Positions 1 to 10,200 of a stretch of 64,000 nucleotides of DNA are shown here, piece by piece. Position 1 is the stretch's first letter. The number at the start of each line of letters is the position of its first letter. The notes beneath the pieces are model-generated. The model worked only from the letters and a program-made list of their open reading frames with translations. It had not been told where the DNA came from and searched no databases. The translations under genes were made by a program, and so were the position numbers. Origin of the DNA: Streptomyces sporangiiformans (GTDB lineage Bacteria > Actinomycetota > Actinomycetes > Streptomycetales > Streptomycetaceae). The DNA is taken from positions 1 to 64,000 of the forward strand of contig NZ_VCHX02000144.1 of assembly GCF_005768555.2 (NCBI RefSeq), written 5' to 3'.

Positions 1-852
1 GGCCGGCACCGGCCGCGAGGCGTCCGGGCGCTGGGACCGCGCGGCCGCCGCCGACGCAGGCGCGCTCGAGGCGCCGACGGCCGGCGTCGGAGCCTTGGCG
101 TGCCGGGACACGGGCTGCGCGGGCTCGGTCGCCTTCTTGCCGTCGATACGGATCATCCCGTACCCCGCGACCTGCTGGACCTCGTGCCACATGTCGGTAC
201 GACCCGACAGCCACTCGAGCAGCGCGTCGCGGTGCGGCTCCGGGTCACCCCAGGTGCCGTAGAACTTGGTGCCCGTCACGCCGATGGGGCGCAGCCCGTG
301 GGTGGCCACCGCCCCCCAGGTGGCGCAGGCGACGCCCGGGCAGTGCTCGGCGCGGTAGTCGTCGAGCACCACCACGCCGTCCGGCAGCAGGATGTCGCGC
401 ACCGCCTCGATGTCCGCGTGCACGTGCTCGTACAGATGCGAGGCGTCGATGTGCGCGAAGCGGCAGCTGTCCTTCTCGACCCGGTCGGCGACCACCGAGG
501 ACGGGGCCTGTATGACCTCGGGCAACTTGTCGTGGAACGCCAGGTAGTTGGCCTCGAAGGCCCGCCGGGTCAGCGTCGAGTACGACTTGTTCATCTCTTT
601 GTCGTTGGCGGCGTCCTCAGCGGGCGAGTCGAAGAGGTCGCACACCGTGAAGGCGTCCTCTTCGCGCAGGTAGGAGGCCATGAAAATGGCGCTCTTGCCC
701 ATGTAGGCGCCGAGTTCGAGCAGGTTGCCGGGCTGCTGGTGATCGAGCTGACGGGACAGGAACCAGTCGAACAACTGCTGGTCGACAGGACGGAACCAGC
801 CCTTGACCTCCGACAGGGCCTTGGGACGGGGCAGTTCGGTGGTGGCGGTCAT
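1..852 (-). CDS. Class I SAM-dependent methyltransferase (C-terminus cut by window edge)
   Basis: The reading frame stays open to the window edge, so the C-terminus is missing; at least 284 residues are visible. A Rossmann-type motif I (ELGAYMGKS, residues 46-54) and a later acidic motif ending LPDGVVVLDDY fit the Methyltransf_24 family, SAM-dependent enzymes that often act on sugars or small secondary metabolites. The visible C-terminal part after GYGMIRIDG becomes Ala/Pro-rich and is probably a disordered tail. The ATG at 852 was chosen because MTATTELPRP leads straight into the conserved fold. It lies 71 bases downstream of a glycosyltransferase/glycerophosphotransferase gene on the same strand, so a role in modifying a cell-envelope glycan is plausible. 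The substrate is not known. Confidence 0.82.
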   Translation of the reverse strand, partial: MTATTELPRPKALSEVKGWFRPVDQQLFDWFLSRQLDHQQPGNLLELGAYMGKSAIFMASYLREEDAFTVCDLFDSPAEDAANDKEMNKSYSTLTRRAFEANYLAFHDKLPEVIQAPSSVVADRVEKDSCRFAHIDASHLYEHVHADIEAVRDILLPDGVVVLDDYRAEHCPGVACATWGAVATHGLRPIGVTGTKFYGTWGDPEPHRDALLEWLSGRTDMWHEVQQVAGYGMIRIDGKKATEPAQPVSRHAKAPTPAVGASSAPASAAAARSQRPDASRPVPA

Positions 853-923
853 GAGTACTCCGTAAAACGGGGACTTATGGATTTCCTGCGCGTGCGTGGG
901 GGGGTTGTGGGGCTCGGGCGTGT

Positions 924-3230
924 TCAGAAACCGTCAACGGTGGGGAGCGAAACGCCGGATGACGAGACGGAGGCGAGCAGTAAGGTGACCGGATCCTCGG
1001 TGGACGAGGAGCCGAGGGACCGGGGCGGGCTGTCCGCCGCCGACGGCACCGGATGGCGCTCGTCGAGCGGTACCACGGTCGGCAGCCCGGCGGTTTCACC
1101 GAGCACGACATGGCGTACGACACGCTCCGCGGCCCGCCCGTCGTCATACGGGCAGAAGCGCTCCCGGAACGCGGCCCTCAGCTGCGCGGAGCGCGAACCC
1201 TGCCAGTGGCCGGTCGCGAAGATGTCGATCAGTTCGTCCTCGTTGCGCGCGACGGCGCCCGGCGGGAACGTGTGCAGGTCGATGTAGGTGCCGTGTGCCG
1301 CCTCGTACGTCTCCCAGTCGTCCGCGTGGATCACGATCGGCCGGTCGAGGCCGGCGTAGTCGAACATCAGCGACGAGTAGTCGGTGACCAGCACGTCCGA
1401 GGCGAGGCAGAGCGTCTCGATACTCGGATGCTCCGACACATCGATCAGCCGGCCGGCGCTCTGCGGGGTGAGCGGGGGGCCGTACGCGTGATGCGCGCGT
1501 GTCAGCAGCACGAAGCGCGGGCCGAGCCGGCGCAGCACCCGCTCCAGGTCGAGGGTGCTGCGCTGGGAGCGGCGGTAGGCGCGGTGCGCCGGTGCGTACA
1601 GGACGGCGATCTTGCCCTCGGGGATGCCGAGGGTCTCGCGCAGCCGGGCCACATCCACCGAAGTCGCCCGCTGGAAGACGTCGTTGCGCGGACTGCCGAA
1701 CTCGAGCGTCGTGTAGTCGGACGGGAAGGCGCGCTCCCAGACGAGCGTGGAGTGGCGGTTGCCGGACAGGCAGTAGTCCCACTGGTCGGCGCCGCGCAGC
1801 AGCTCGGCGAAGTCCGTGTCGCGGGCTGTCGCCGGGTGCTCCCGGAGGTCCAGGCCCATGTGTGTGAGCGGGGTGCCGTGCTGCGTCTGGACCATGATCT
1901 GCCTCCGGCGCTTGACCAGCCGGCGGTCGAAGGGGACGTTGCCGACCAGGTACCTGGAGCGGGCGAGCGCCGTCCAGTACGCGGCGGTGTCCGGCCGCAG
2001 CTTGCGCGTCGGGGTCGGGACCGTGTGGTGGTGCTCGGGCGCCGCGATCCACGCGGTGCGGATGCCCGGCGCGTGGGCCCGGAAGGCGTCCTCCAGCGCA
2101 CCGGGGTTGCAGCCGTACTCGCGTCCGCCGTGGCTGGAGAACACGGCGCGGTCGGCGCGCACGGGCAGCAGGCGCTGGACCCAGTAGTGCAGCCGGAGCG
2201 CGGCGGCCCGAACACCACGGAAGAGTGCCGTACCGAGCGCCGCCGTCCCTCTCCGCACCCGGTCCGCCACCCACAGGGTGCGATAGGCGCGGTGGCTGCC
2301 CAGGCGTACGAGCAGGTGCCGCAGCCACTCGCGCGACGGGGCCGGGACGCCGCCCGGCACGTGGTAGCGGCCGTAGTGCGCACGGGACTTGATCAGGAAC
2401 TCGGGCCGGTCGTCGTGCGACAGCTTTCCGGGCCCTCGGAACACGGCAGAGAGATGGCCGACCATGCGGCGGAACAGGGCCGGGCGCCAGTGCGCCAGTT
2501 CGGGGTGGTCGTCGAGATACGTGAAGAGGCGGTCGTACTGGTCGAAGATGTCGAGGCGCGCGCGGCTCTCCGCGCCGGGCATGCTCCCCTGGCGTCGTTG
2601 GCGGTTGTGGACACAGACGCGGTCGAGCGTCGCGATGGTCTCGGAGGCCATCAGAACTGGGTACGTCCAGGCGGTGTCCGGACAGTGACCGGAAGGGAAA
2701 GTGAAACCCTCCCGCTCGATGAACTCCCGGCGGTACGCCTTGTTCCATCCCACCGTGCGGATCTTGAGCAGCCCCGGCCGGTCGTCGAGCCGGAACGGCT
2801 GCTTGCCCTCTTCGGTGAGCTGCGCGGCCCGGACGTCGCGTACGGTCTCACCCGACCAGAACGTGCGCGCGTGGTCGTAGACCAGGATGTCCGGATCCTC
2901 GGTCGCCGCCAGCCTGCCGGCGATCGCCCGCAGCGCGTGCGGGGTGAGCTCGTCGTCGCCGTCCAGGAAGATCAGATAGTCGCCGGTCGCGCGCTCCATC
3001 CCGGCGTTGCGAGCCCGTCCGAGGCCCCCGTTCTCGTTGAGGTGCACGGGCCGTACGCGCGGGTCGCGGGTCGCGAACTCGTCGATGATCGTGCCGCACG
3101 CGTCCGGTGAACAGTCGTCGACCGCGATCAACTCGAGGTCGGTGAAGGACTGTTCGAGGACGGACGACAGACATGTGTGCAGGTATGCCTGCACCTTGTA
3201 TGCGGGGACGATGACACTGAACCGGGGCAA
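924..3230 (-). CDS. Bifunctional GT2 glycosyltransferase / CDP-glycerol glycerophosphotransferase (TagF-like)
   Basis: The N-terminal half is a GT-A family 2 glycosyltransferase (FSVIVPAYK near residue 4, DDCSPD, FLDGDDEL). The C-terminal half is a TagF/TagB-type glycerophosphotransferase, with the HGTPLTHMGLDL motif and the VTDYSSLMFDYA nucleotide-binding signature. Such fusions build teichoic-acid-like glycerol-phosphate or sugar polymers at the inner membrane face. I place the start at a TTG (3230) because a GAAGGA ribosome-binding sequence lies about seven bases upstream; an ATG at 3257 would add nine residues with no good site. Length is about 768 residues. It probably shares a transcript with the methyltransferase downstream. 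The family call is firm; the polymer is inferred. Confidence 0.88.
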   Translation of the reverse strand: MPRFSVIVPAYKVQAYLHTCLSSVLEQSFTDLELIAVDDCSPDACGTIIDEFATRDPRVRPVHLNENGGLGRARNAGMERATGDYLIFLDGDDELTPHALRAIAGRLAATEDPDILVYDHARTFWSGETVRDVRAAQLTEEGKQPFRLDDRPGLLKIRTVGWNKAYRREFIEREGFTFPSGHCPDTAWTYPVLMASETIATLDRVCVHNRQRRQGSMPGAESRARLDIFDQYDRLFTYLDDHPELAHWRPALFRRMVGHLSAVFRGPGKLSHDDRPEFLIKSRAHYGRYHVPGGVPAPSREWLRHLLVRLGSHRAYRTLWVADRVRRGTAALGTALFRGVRAAALRLHYWVQRLLPVRADRAVFSSHGGREYGCNPGALEDAFRAHAPGIRTAWIAAPEHHHTVPTPTRKLRPDTAAYWTALARSRYLVGNVPFDRRLVKRRRQIMVQTQHGTPLTHMGLDLREHPATARDTDFAELLRGADQWDYCLSGNRHSTLVWERAFPSDYTTLEFGSPRNDVFQRATSVDVARLRETLGIPEGKIAVLYAPAHRAYRRSQRSTLDLERVLRRLGPRFVLLTRAHHAYGPPLTPQSAGRLIDVSEHPSIETLCLASDVLVTDYSSLMFDYAGLDRPIVIHADDWETYEAAHGTYIDLHTFPPGAVARNEDELIDIFATGHWQGSRSAQLRAAFRERFCPYDDGRAAERVVRHVVLGETAGLPTVVPLDERHPVPSAADSPPRSLGSSSTEDPVTLLLASVSSSGVSLPTVDGF

Positions 3231-3328
3231 GGGACATCCTTCGGGCGGCGCGGGCATACTGCCCGGAACGGCCGAAGGAGTGATGTGGTTACGCCAGATG
3301 TGGCATATGGGGGACCCCAGGGAGCAGC

Positions 3329-3358
3329 GAGGGGCGGGCCGATGCCGGTCCGCCCCTC
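3329..3358 (-). terminator. Hairpin downstream of the sugar ABC operon
   Basis: A perfect 9-bp stem (GAGGGGCGG / CCGCCCCTC) closes a GC-rich loop 20 bases past the stop of the last permease gene. There is no strong T tract, as is usual in Streptomyces. It separates the ABC operon from the glycosyltransferase gene read in the same direction. Confidence 0.6.
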
Positions 3359-3377
3359 AACTGATGCTCCTGAAGTG

Positions 3378-4307
3378 CTACTTCACCGCCCCCGCCATCA
3401 CGCCGGACACGAACTGCCGCTGGAAGGCGAAGAACACGGCCAGCGGGATCACCATGGAGATGAAGGCGCCGGGCGCCAGGATCTCGATGTTGCCGCCGAA
3501 CTGCCGTGTCTGCGCCTGCAGTGCGACGGTCAACGGCTGCGACTGCGAGTCCGAGAACACCAGGGCCACCAGCATGTCGTTCCACACCCACAGGAACTGG
3601 AAGATGCCGAGCGAGGCGATGGCCGGCGCGCCGAGCGGCAGGATCACCGTGGCGAACAGCCGGGTCTCGCCCGCCCCGTCCAGCCGCGCCGCCTCCAGGA
3701 GTTCCCGGGGGATCTCCGCGAAGAAGTTCCGCAGGAGGAAGATCGCGAACGGCAGACCGAAGCCCACATGGAAGAGCACCACACCGATGATGTCGCCGAA
3801 GATCCCGAGCGTGCCGAACAGCTCGGACAACGGGATCAGAGCCACCTGCACCGGTACCACCAGCAGCGCCACCACCAGCACGAACCACCAGTCACGGCCC
3901 TTGAAGTCCATCCAGGCGAACGCGTACCCGGCCATGGCCCCGACGAGCACGACGAGCAAGGTGGCCGGCACGGTGATCCACACGGTGTTGACCAGCGCAC
4001 TGGTGACGTCGTCGTTCTCGAACAGCGACGCATAGCTCTCGGTGGTGAGCTGGGCCGGCTTGCTGAACACCTCCCACCAGCCGCTGGCCGCGATGTCGGT
4101 CGGATCGCGGAACGACGACGCGAGCAGCCCCACCGTCGGTGTCACCCAGAGCAGCGCGACCAGGATCAGGAAGACCCGCAGCACTCCGCCGGCCGCCCCG
4201 CTGGAGATCCGGGCGGCGATCGAGCGCTCCGGCGGTCCGGCCGGAGGCGGTGTCTCTTTCGCGGGCGTGGAAGGAGGTACGGAAGAAGGTACGGAGGGTG
4301 CGCTCAC
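3378..4307 (-). CDS. Carbohydrate ABC transporter permease (MalG type)
   Basis: Inner-membrane permease of a CUT1-type sugar importer, 309 residues. It has the expected six hydrophobic segments and an EAA loop (EAARLDGAGETRLFATVILP), which contacts the ATPase. The start is the GTG at 4307, which overlaps the stop of the upstream permease as GTGA, so the two are translationally coupled; a longer open frame upstream is only the shadow of that gene. The C-terminus ends in the usual VSGVMAGAVK. No ATPase gene lies nearby. In Streptomyces such importers generally share the MsiK ATPase, which is the likely energy source here. Confidence 0.93.
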   Translation of the reverse strand: MSAPSVPSSVPPSTPAKETPPPAGPPERSIAARISSGAAGGVLRVFLILVALLWVTPTVGLLASSFRDPTDIAASGWWEVFSKPAQLTTESYASLFENDDVTSALVNTVWITVPATLLVVLVGAMAGYAFAWMDFKGRDWWFVLVVALLVVPVQVALIPLSELFGTLGIFGDIIGVVLFHVGFGLPFAIFLLRNFFAEIPRELLEAARLDGAGETRLFATVILPLGAPAIASLGIFQFLWVWNDMLVALVFSDSQSQPLTVALQAQTRQFGGNIEILAPGAFISMVIPLAVFFAFQRQFVSGVMAGAVK

Positions 4308-5662
4308 CGCTGACGCTCCCTTCGCAGTCGGCGGATGTTGACGAACATCACCGGCAGGACGAGCAGCAGCAGGATGATGCCGAGCGCGCTGCCCAGACCG
4401 AAGTTGCCGCCGCCGCCGAACGACGCGTTGTACATGATCAGGGCGAGCACGGTGGCGTCGTCCTGAGTGGGCTGCGGGGCGATGATGTAGACCAGGTCGA
4501 AGATCTTCATCACGTTGATCATCAACGTGACGAGGACGACGACCAGGACGGGCGCGAGGAGGGGGACGGTGACCCTTCTGAACACCTGCCATTCGTTGGC
4601 GCCGTCCACCCGTGCCGCCTCCAGCAGGTTGCGGTCCACACCCGCCAGACCCGCCGCGATGAGCACCATGGCGAAGCCCGCCCACATCCAGGCGTACGCG
4701 CCGATGATGGCCGGAGTCACGAGGGTCGGGCCGAGCCACTCGATGCCGTTGTAGGGCGCCGCGAAGTTCGCGGCGGGCAGCCGGAGCTGGGCACCGTCGG
4801 CGGACTTCGGGAGCGTGAACGTGCCTTCCGCCCCGGTGGACGCGCTCGCGACCACCTTTCCGTCCCGTACGGCCTCGACCTTGATGCCCTTCAAGGCCTT
4901 CTCGCCCGCGTCGACGGCGCCCTTCTCACCGCCGCCGCCCAGCTTGAAGTCCAGCCACACGGTGCCGGAGATGCGGCCGGCCTCCGCCTTGGCCGTCGGC
5001 GCCTTGGCGTCCGCCGGATCGTCGGGCAGCTTGTTCGGCGCGATGCCTACCAGCGGCAGCAACGCGGGGGTGCCCGCGCTGACCGTGCCCCGCGAGGTGA
5101 AGGCGCCGCCTCCGGACGCCTTGAGGTCACTGACCTGGGAGGGACGGGCGTTCGGATAGACGGACGAGTCGGCGAAGGCGTCGTGGACCCCCACCACCAC
5201 GGCGTTGGCCACACCCTGGTCCGGGTTCTGCTCGTACACCAGACGGAAGATGATGCCCGCAGCCAGCATCGAGATCGCCATCGGCATGAAGACGATCAGC
5301 TTGAACGCCGTGCCCCACCGCACCCGTTCGGTCAGCACGGCGAAGATCAGGCCGAGCGCCGTGACCAGGGCCGGCGCGACCGCCACCCAGATCGCGGTGT
5401 TCTTGACGGCGGTGAGGGTGGCGTCGTTGGTGAAGACCTCGCCGTAGTTGTCCAGGCCGACGAAACCGGAGCCGTCCGCGTCGAACAGACTCCGCCACGC
5501 CGAGTACCCGATCGGGTAGACCACGAGCGCACCGAGCAGCACCAGCGCGGGCAGCAGGAAAAGGCCTGCCACCCACGGCCGGGTACCCATCACGCTCTTG
5601 CGTTTTCCGGCGGGGGGCACCGGACCGGCCGGGCCCCCCGCCATTGCCGCCTGCGACGACAT
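4304..5662 (-). CDS. Carbohydrate ABC transporter permease (MalF type) with large extracytoplasmic insert
   Basis: First permease of the importer, 452 residues against roughly 300 for typical family members. The N-terminal membrane segments (residues about 27-125) and the C-terminal half with the EAA loop (LLEAARVDGANEWQVFRRVTVP) are normal. Between them, about residues 130-305, sits a hydrophilic insert. Its later part (GRISGTVWLDF ... VEAVRDGKVVASA ... TFTLPKSADG) has the look of a beta-sandwich carboxypeptidase-regulatory or SdrD-B-like domain. It is probably exposed outside and may contact the binding protein, like the P2 loop of MalF. It starts at ATG 5662, ten bases after the binding-protein gene. 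Confidence 0.9.
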   Translation of the reverse strand: MSSQAAMAGGPAGPVPPAGKRKSVMGTRPWVAGLFLLPALVLLGALVVYPIGYSAWRSLFDADGSGFVGLDNYGEVFTNDATLTAVKNTAIWVAVAPALVTALGLIFAVLTERVRWGTAFKLIVFMPMAISMLAAGIIFRLVYEQNPDQGVANAVVVGVHDAFADSSVYPNARPSQVSDLKASGGGAFTSRGTVSAGTPALLPLVGIAPNKLPDDPADAKAPTAKAEAGRISGTVWLDFKLGGGGEKGAVDAGEKALKGIKVEAVRDGKVVASASTGAEGTFTLPKSADGAQLRLPAANFAAPYNGIEWLGPTLVTPAIIGAYAWMWAGFAMVLIAAGLAGVDRNLLEAARVDGANEWQVFRRVTVPLLAPVLVVVLVTLMINVMKIFDLVYIIAPQPTQDDATVLALIMYNASFGGGGNFGLGSALGIILLLLVLPVMFVNIRRLRRERQR

Positions 5663-5671
5663 GGCCTGCCG

Positions 5672-7063
5672 TCAGTCCTTGTAGGCGGCGGCCGCGGAGG
5701 TCTCGAGCGCCTTCTGCGCGCCCGCGACGTCCGAGGGGTCCTTCAGGAAGTCCTGCAGCCCCTTCCACTCGCCCTGGCCCTGTGTGCCGCCGAACGCCGC
5801 CGGGGCCTGGTCGGACATGTCGAAGCGGAAGTCGTCGCCCGCGGCGAGCAGCGCCTTGGCGATGTCCCGGGTCACGTCGTCCTTGTACGCCTTGAGGTCC
5901 ATCTCCTTGTTGGGGGAGATGAAGCCGCCCTGCGCCGCCCAGATCTCGGCCGCGTCGGTCGAGGCGAGGAAGGTCAGCAGAGCCTGCGAGCCCTTGTCGT
6001 CCTTCAGCGCCACGGCCGCGTCACCGCCACTGACCACCGGTGATTCGTCACCGACCGCAGGGAAGGGGAAGACCTTGGCATCCGTGCCGATCTTGGCCTT
6101 CGTGTCGGCGTTGATGTTCGCCGCGACGAAGTCGCCCTCGAAGACCATCGCGGCCGGGGTGTCGCCGCTGAACGTCTGCGTGACGGACTTCGGGAACTCC
6201 GCCTGCAGCGCGCCCTTGGTGCCGCCCGCGAGCAGTTCGTCCTTGCCCCACAGCTCGGCGAGGGTGGTCAGGGCTTCCTTGACGGAGGGGTCCGTCCACT
6301 TGATCTTGTGCTCGGCCAGCTGGTCGTACTTCTCCGGACCCGCCTGCGAGAGATAGATGTTCTCGAACCAGTCGGTGAGGGTCCAGCCGTCCGCGCCGCC
6401 GACGGACACCGCGGGCGAACCGGCGTCGGACAGCGTCTGCGCCGTCTGGACGAACTCGTCCCAGGTCTTCGGTTCCCCGGCTATCCCCGCGGCCTCGAAA
6501 GCCGCGGTGTTGTACCAGACCAGGGACTTGTTGGCGGCCTTCGCGTACACGCCGTACTGCTTGCCCTCGTAGGCGCCCAGGTCCTTCCAGCCCGCCGAGA
6601 AGTTCTTGTCGAGCTGCGCCTGTGCCTCGCTGCCCAGCGGCTTGATCCAGCCCTTTTCGGCGAACTGGTGCAACACGCCGACCTGCGGCAGGAACGCCAC
6701 GTTCGGCGGCTTGCCGCCCTGGATCTTCGTGCCCAGGAAAGTGGAGGTGTTGTTGCCGGTCGGCACGAAGCTGACCTCGGCGCCGGTGCGCTTCTCGAAC
6801 TCGTCCAGCACCTTGGTGAAGTTTTCCTGCTCGGGGCCGGTCCAGACGGCCGCGACCTCCAGTTTCTGACCGTCGAGCTTGGGGAGTTCAACGGTCGGGG
6901 CCTTGCTGGTCGCGCCGCCGTCGCTTCCCTTGTCGTCCTTGTTGTCGCCGTCGCCGCCGCAAGCGGTGAGCGTGAGCGCCATCGCCCCCGCGACGACGGC
7001 GGCCGCGGCCTTCGCGGCCCTGCTTTTCCTGTGCGGCCTACGTATACGAAATGTGCTGCGCAT
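5672..7063 (-). CDS. Sugar ABC transporter substrate-binding lipoprotein
   Basis: Extracellular binding protein of the importer, 463 residues. The N-terminus (MRSTFRIRRPHRKSR, a hydrophobic stretch, then LTLTACGG) is a lipoprotein signal with the lipid-modified Cys in the ACGG context. The remainder shows the SBP family 1 fold, e.g. WDEFVQTAQTLSDAG and an aromatic-rich ligand region. The ATG at 7063 is chosen because it sets the signal peptide correctly; the open frame upstream of it is not coding. First gene of a three-gene operon. The sugar is unknown; alpha-glucoside-type transporters are the nearest resemblance. I see no glycoside hydrolase gene linked to it. Confidence 0.92.
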   Translation of the reverse strand: MRSTFRIRRPHRKSRAAKAAAAVVAGAMALTLTACGGDGDNKDDKGSDGGATSKAPTVELPKLDGQKLEVAAVWTGPEQENFTKVLDEFEKRTGAEVSFVPTGNNTSTFLGTKIQGGKPPNVAFLPQVGVLHQFAEKGWIKPLGSEAQAQLDKNFSAGWKDLGAYEGKQYGVYAKAANKSLVWYNTAAFEAAGIAGEPKTWDEFVQTAQTLSDAGSPAVSVGGADGWTLTDWFENIYLSQAGPEKYDQLAEHKIKWTDPSVKEALTTLAELWGKDELLAGGTKGALQAEFPKSVTQTFSGDTPAAMVFEGDFVAANINADTKAKIGTDAKVFPFPAVGDESPVVSGGDAAVALKDDKGSQALLTFLASTDAAEIWAAQGGFISPNKEMDLKAYKDDVTRDIAKALLAAGDDFRFDMSDQAPAAFGGTQGQGEWKGLQDFLKDPSDVAGAQKALETSAAAAYKD

Positions 7064-7106
7064 GACTTGCCCCGTTCTTCGTCGAACGTACGAGCGCTGT
7101 CCCGTG

Positions 7107-7163
7107 CGCTCTTGGTGTACGCCCCACCCGTTGGCGGCGGCAAGAGCGCCTGCGCTGTCAAGA
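7107..7163 (-). promoter_or_regulatory. Possible operator: CGCTCTTG / CAAGAGCG inverted repeat with a third CAAGAG copy
   Basis: CGCTCTTG at 7107-7114 and its exact complement CAAGAGCG at 7141-7148 flank 26 bases just upstream of the binding-protein gene, and another CAAGAG lies at 7158-7163. This could be a regulator site controlling the ABC operon. No dedicated regulator gene is adjacent, and chance in GC-rich DNA cannot be excluded. Confidence 0.3.
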
Positions 7164-7260
7164 GGGTGATCGTGACCGCGTCGTGACGTTGAGTCATGCT
7201 GAGGCCGCGTCAGAATGCCTGCCAAGACTGGCGAGTTGTGCGGACGGGTCCTCAGAGTTC

Positions 7261-10200
7261 TCAGAGCAGTGACGGCACCTCAGTGGCCGACACGGAGCGG
7301 GCGGCTCGCTCCAGGGCGCTGGCGAGGAGCGCGAGGTCCGTCGGCCCATTGCCCAGTTCGCGTACGGGACGGCGGGTGGGCGGGTCGCCCATGCGGTCCC
7401 ATTCCAGGGGGACGACCGTGGGACGCACCGTGGCCGTGCGCGGGATGCGCCCCGTGACTCGGCCTCCCTGGAAGGGAGTTGGCGGGCCCTGGACACCGGC
7501 CCCGGCATCGGCACCGTGACCGGTACGGGTGAGGCGTCCACGGCCGGGCGCGGGCTCCTCGGGGCCGGACGAGGGCGCTTCGAGCACGACCCGCAGCGTG
7601 GCCCGCCGGGCCAGCTCCGTATCGGCCGTACGGGCTCCGCCCGCGGTGGCGGCCACCAGATGCACTCCGAGACGCTCGCCGTCCCGCGCCACGGCCTCCA
7701 GCGCCCGTACGACCGATCCGGCGGCCGGGCGTCCCGGTGAGCCCAGCGCGGGGGAGAGCAACGCGTCCAGATCGTCGACGATCACGACGAGCCGGGGGAG
7801 CGGCGGCCCCGCGTCCGCCGTCCGCTTCCGCTCGGCGGCGGGGCGCAGGCGCAGGGTGGCGCTCGGGGGCGCGTCGAGGTCGGCGGCGCCCGGGGCAGGG
7901 GAGGCGGAGCCAGGAGTGGAACTCTTCGCCCCCTTCGCCCCCTTCGAGCCCTTCGAAAGGTTCGAACCGTTCGAACCCTTCGCCGAGCGCTGACTCACGA
8001 GGCTGCCGGACAGCTGCTGCTGTGTGTGCCATTCGGCGAAGTCGAGGCGGCCGAGGAGCTCGGTGCGGCGCTTCAGCTCGGCGGCGAGGGACTGGGCGAA
8101 CTCCCGCATACGAACCGGGTCGTGGGCCGCGAGATGCGTGGTGACATGGGGCAGGTCGGTGCAGACCCGCAGCCCGTCCCCGCGCGCGGCGGCGCTGCCT
8201 CCGGTGCTGTCCCGCCCGTCGACGAGCACGATCCCCAGCCGGTCGGGCCGCTCCGCGGCGGCGAGCGACGCGGCGACGGAGCGCAGCAGCTCCGTACGCC
8301 CGCTGCCCGAAGGCCCTTCGATCAGCAGATGCGGCCCTTCGCCCGCGAGGTCCACGCAGGCGGGCCCGCGCGGCCCGGCGCCGAGCACGGCGACGGCGCG
8401 CCCGCCGAACGCCTGCGTGTCGTCGGCCGCGTCCGCCCAGCGGGCCATCAGCGAGGCCGGCGTGGCGCGTGCCAGCCCCAACTCGTCGAGCAGCCGCGCC
8501 GCTTGAGGCAGCGGCGCTGACACGCGCGCGTGCCCCTCACCGGGCAAGCCGTCCGTGCGCAGGGGAGCCAGCGCCCGCGCGAACCGCTCGGCCCAGGCCA
8601 TGGACACCGCGTCGAGGGTGGCCACGGTGCCGTGACCGACGGGGCCGGCCGGTCCGGTCGGTCCGGCCGGTCCGGCCGGGTCGTCCCGCGTCACCCGCGC
8701 CGTCCGCGCCACTCGCATCAGACGCAGCGCCGTGGCCACGTCCCCGCTGAGCAGGGCGACGGCTCCGCAGTCCCGGAACGCCGACGAGACCGCGCAGGCC
8801 GCCTCGTACGTCTCCGTCACCGGTGAGGCGGGCGACGCGGCCGCCGTCTCGGCGAGACACACGACGTGGATCCCGGCCCGCGGCCCCTCGACCGCCAGCC
8901 GCGACACGGCCTCCCGCACCGTGGCGGGCCCGGGGTCCCCGTCCACCACGACCACGGTGAACGGGCCCGTCCACCCGGTCTCGCCCGGCTCGTCGTCCCG
9001 CGCCCAGGAAGGCCGGCGATCCCGCCCACGAGCAGCGGGGCTGCCCGCGGGGAGCTCGCCCTCGGCCGACACGCTGCCGATCGAGATTCCCAGGTGGGTG
9101 GAGGAGGAGCTGTCGTGGCCGGCGGCGTACACCCGGGAGCCGTGGCCGTCGGCATGGTCGAGCTCGCCCGACGGGTGGTGGCTTGGGTGGGCGCCTTCGG
9201 CGGGCCCACCGGAGATTGGCCCGCCGTGGTCGTCCGACGGGTGCCCCGGTCTGGCGCCGTCGGCGTGGCCGCCGTGGTCAGTGGTGTGCTGGTCGCTGGA
9301 GTGCCGGGCTGTCGGGCCGGGGGACCGGTCGGCGTGGGCGCCGGGTCGATCGCTTGCGGTGTTGCCGTTGCCGTTGCCTTGGCCGCTGTCGCTGTGGTCA
9401 CGCTGCTCGCCGGTCCGGTGTGCACCGGCGGTGGTCGCAGCGGACAGGTGGCCCGTGCCGTCGCCGTCTCCCTCGCCGTAACCATGCCGGCCATTGGCGT
9501 GCCGGGTCGGGCCGGTGGGTGCCGCGGAGCGCGCCCGGTCGCGGTCGTCCGACGGGTGTCCCGGGTGGGCGTTGTCGGCGGTCCGCCGGGTGCGGTGGTT
9601 CGCGCTGTCGCTGTCTCTGTCGCCGCGCTGGTCACCTGTGTGCTGGGCCGGGCCGGTGGCCTGGTCGGCGGGTGCTGCGGAGTCGGTGCCCGAGGGGGCG
9701 GGTTTCTCCGGGCGGGTACTCGTCGCGTCGGCGCCGGTGGTGTCCGGTGAGGTGGCGCCGGGGCCGGGCTCGTGCCCCGCCGTCGTGGTCCCGGGGTATG
9801 AGGAACGCCCGGTGGTCCGACGGCCCGCATCGGTCAGGTGGTCCTCCAGCCGGCGGACCAGTTCCTCCGTGCGGGCCGCGGCCTGTTCGCGGTCGTAGGC
9901 GAGGAGGAGGCGGCAGTCCTGGCCGTGGGCGGGGCGCAGGTGCGGGAGCCAGCCGAGCCAGGACCACTCGGCGATGCGCTCCTCCACGGGGCGCGAGCGG
10001 TCCGTGCTGATCAGAACGATCTCCAGCGCGTCGGGAGAGTGCAGCGCGGCGAGCTGCGCCACCACGGCGCGGGCGAGCCCGGAGAGGCGGGGCCGCGGCC
10101 CGGCCAGGCCCAGCGCTCCGACCTCCCGCAACCCCGCGGTCACCGGCACCGCGGGCAGCAGTCCCGACCCGTCGGGCGCACTGCGGTCCGCCGTACCGAG

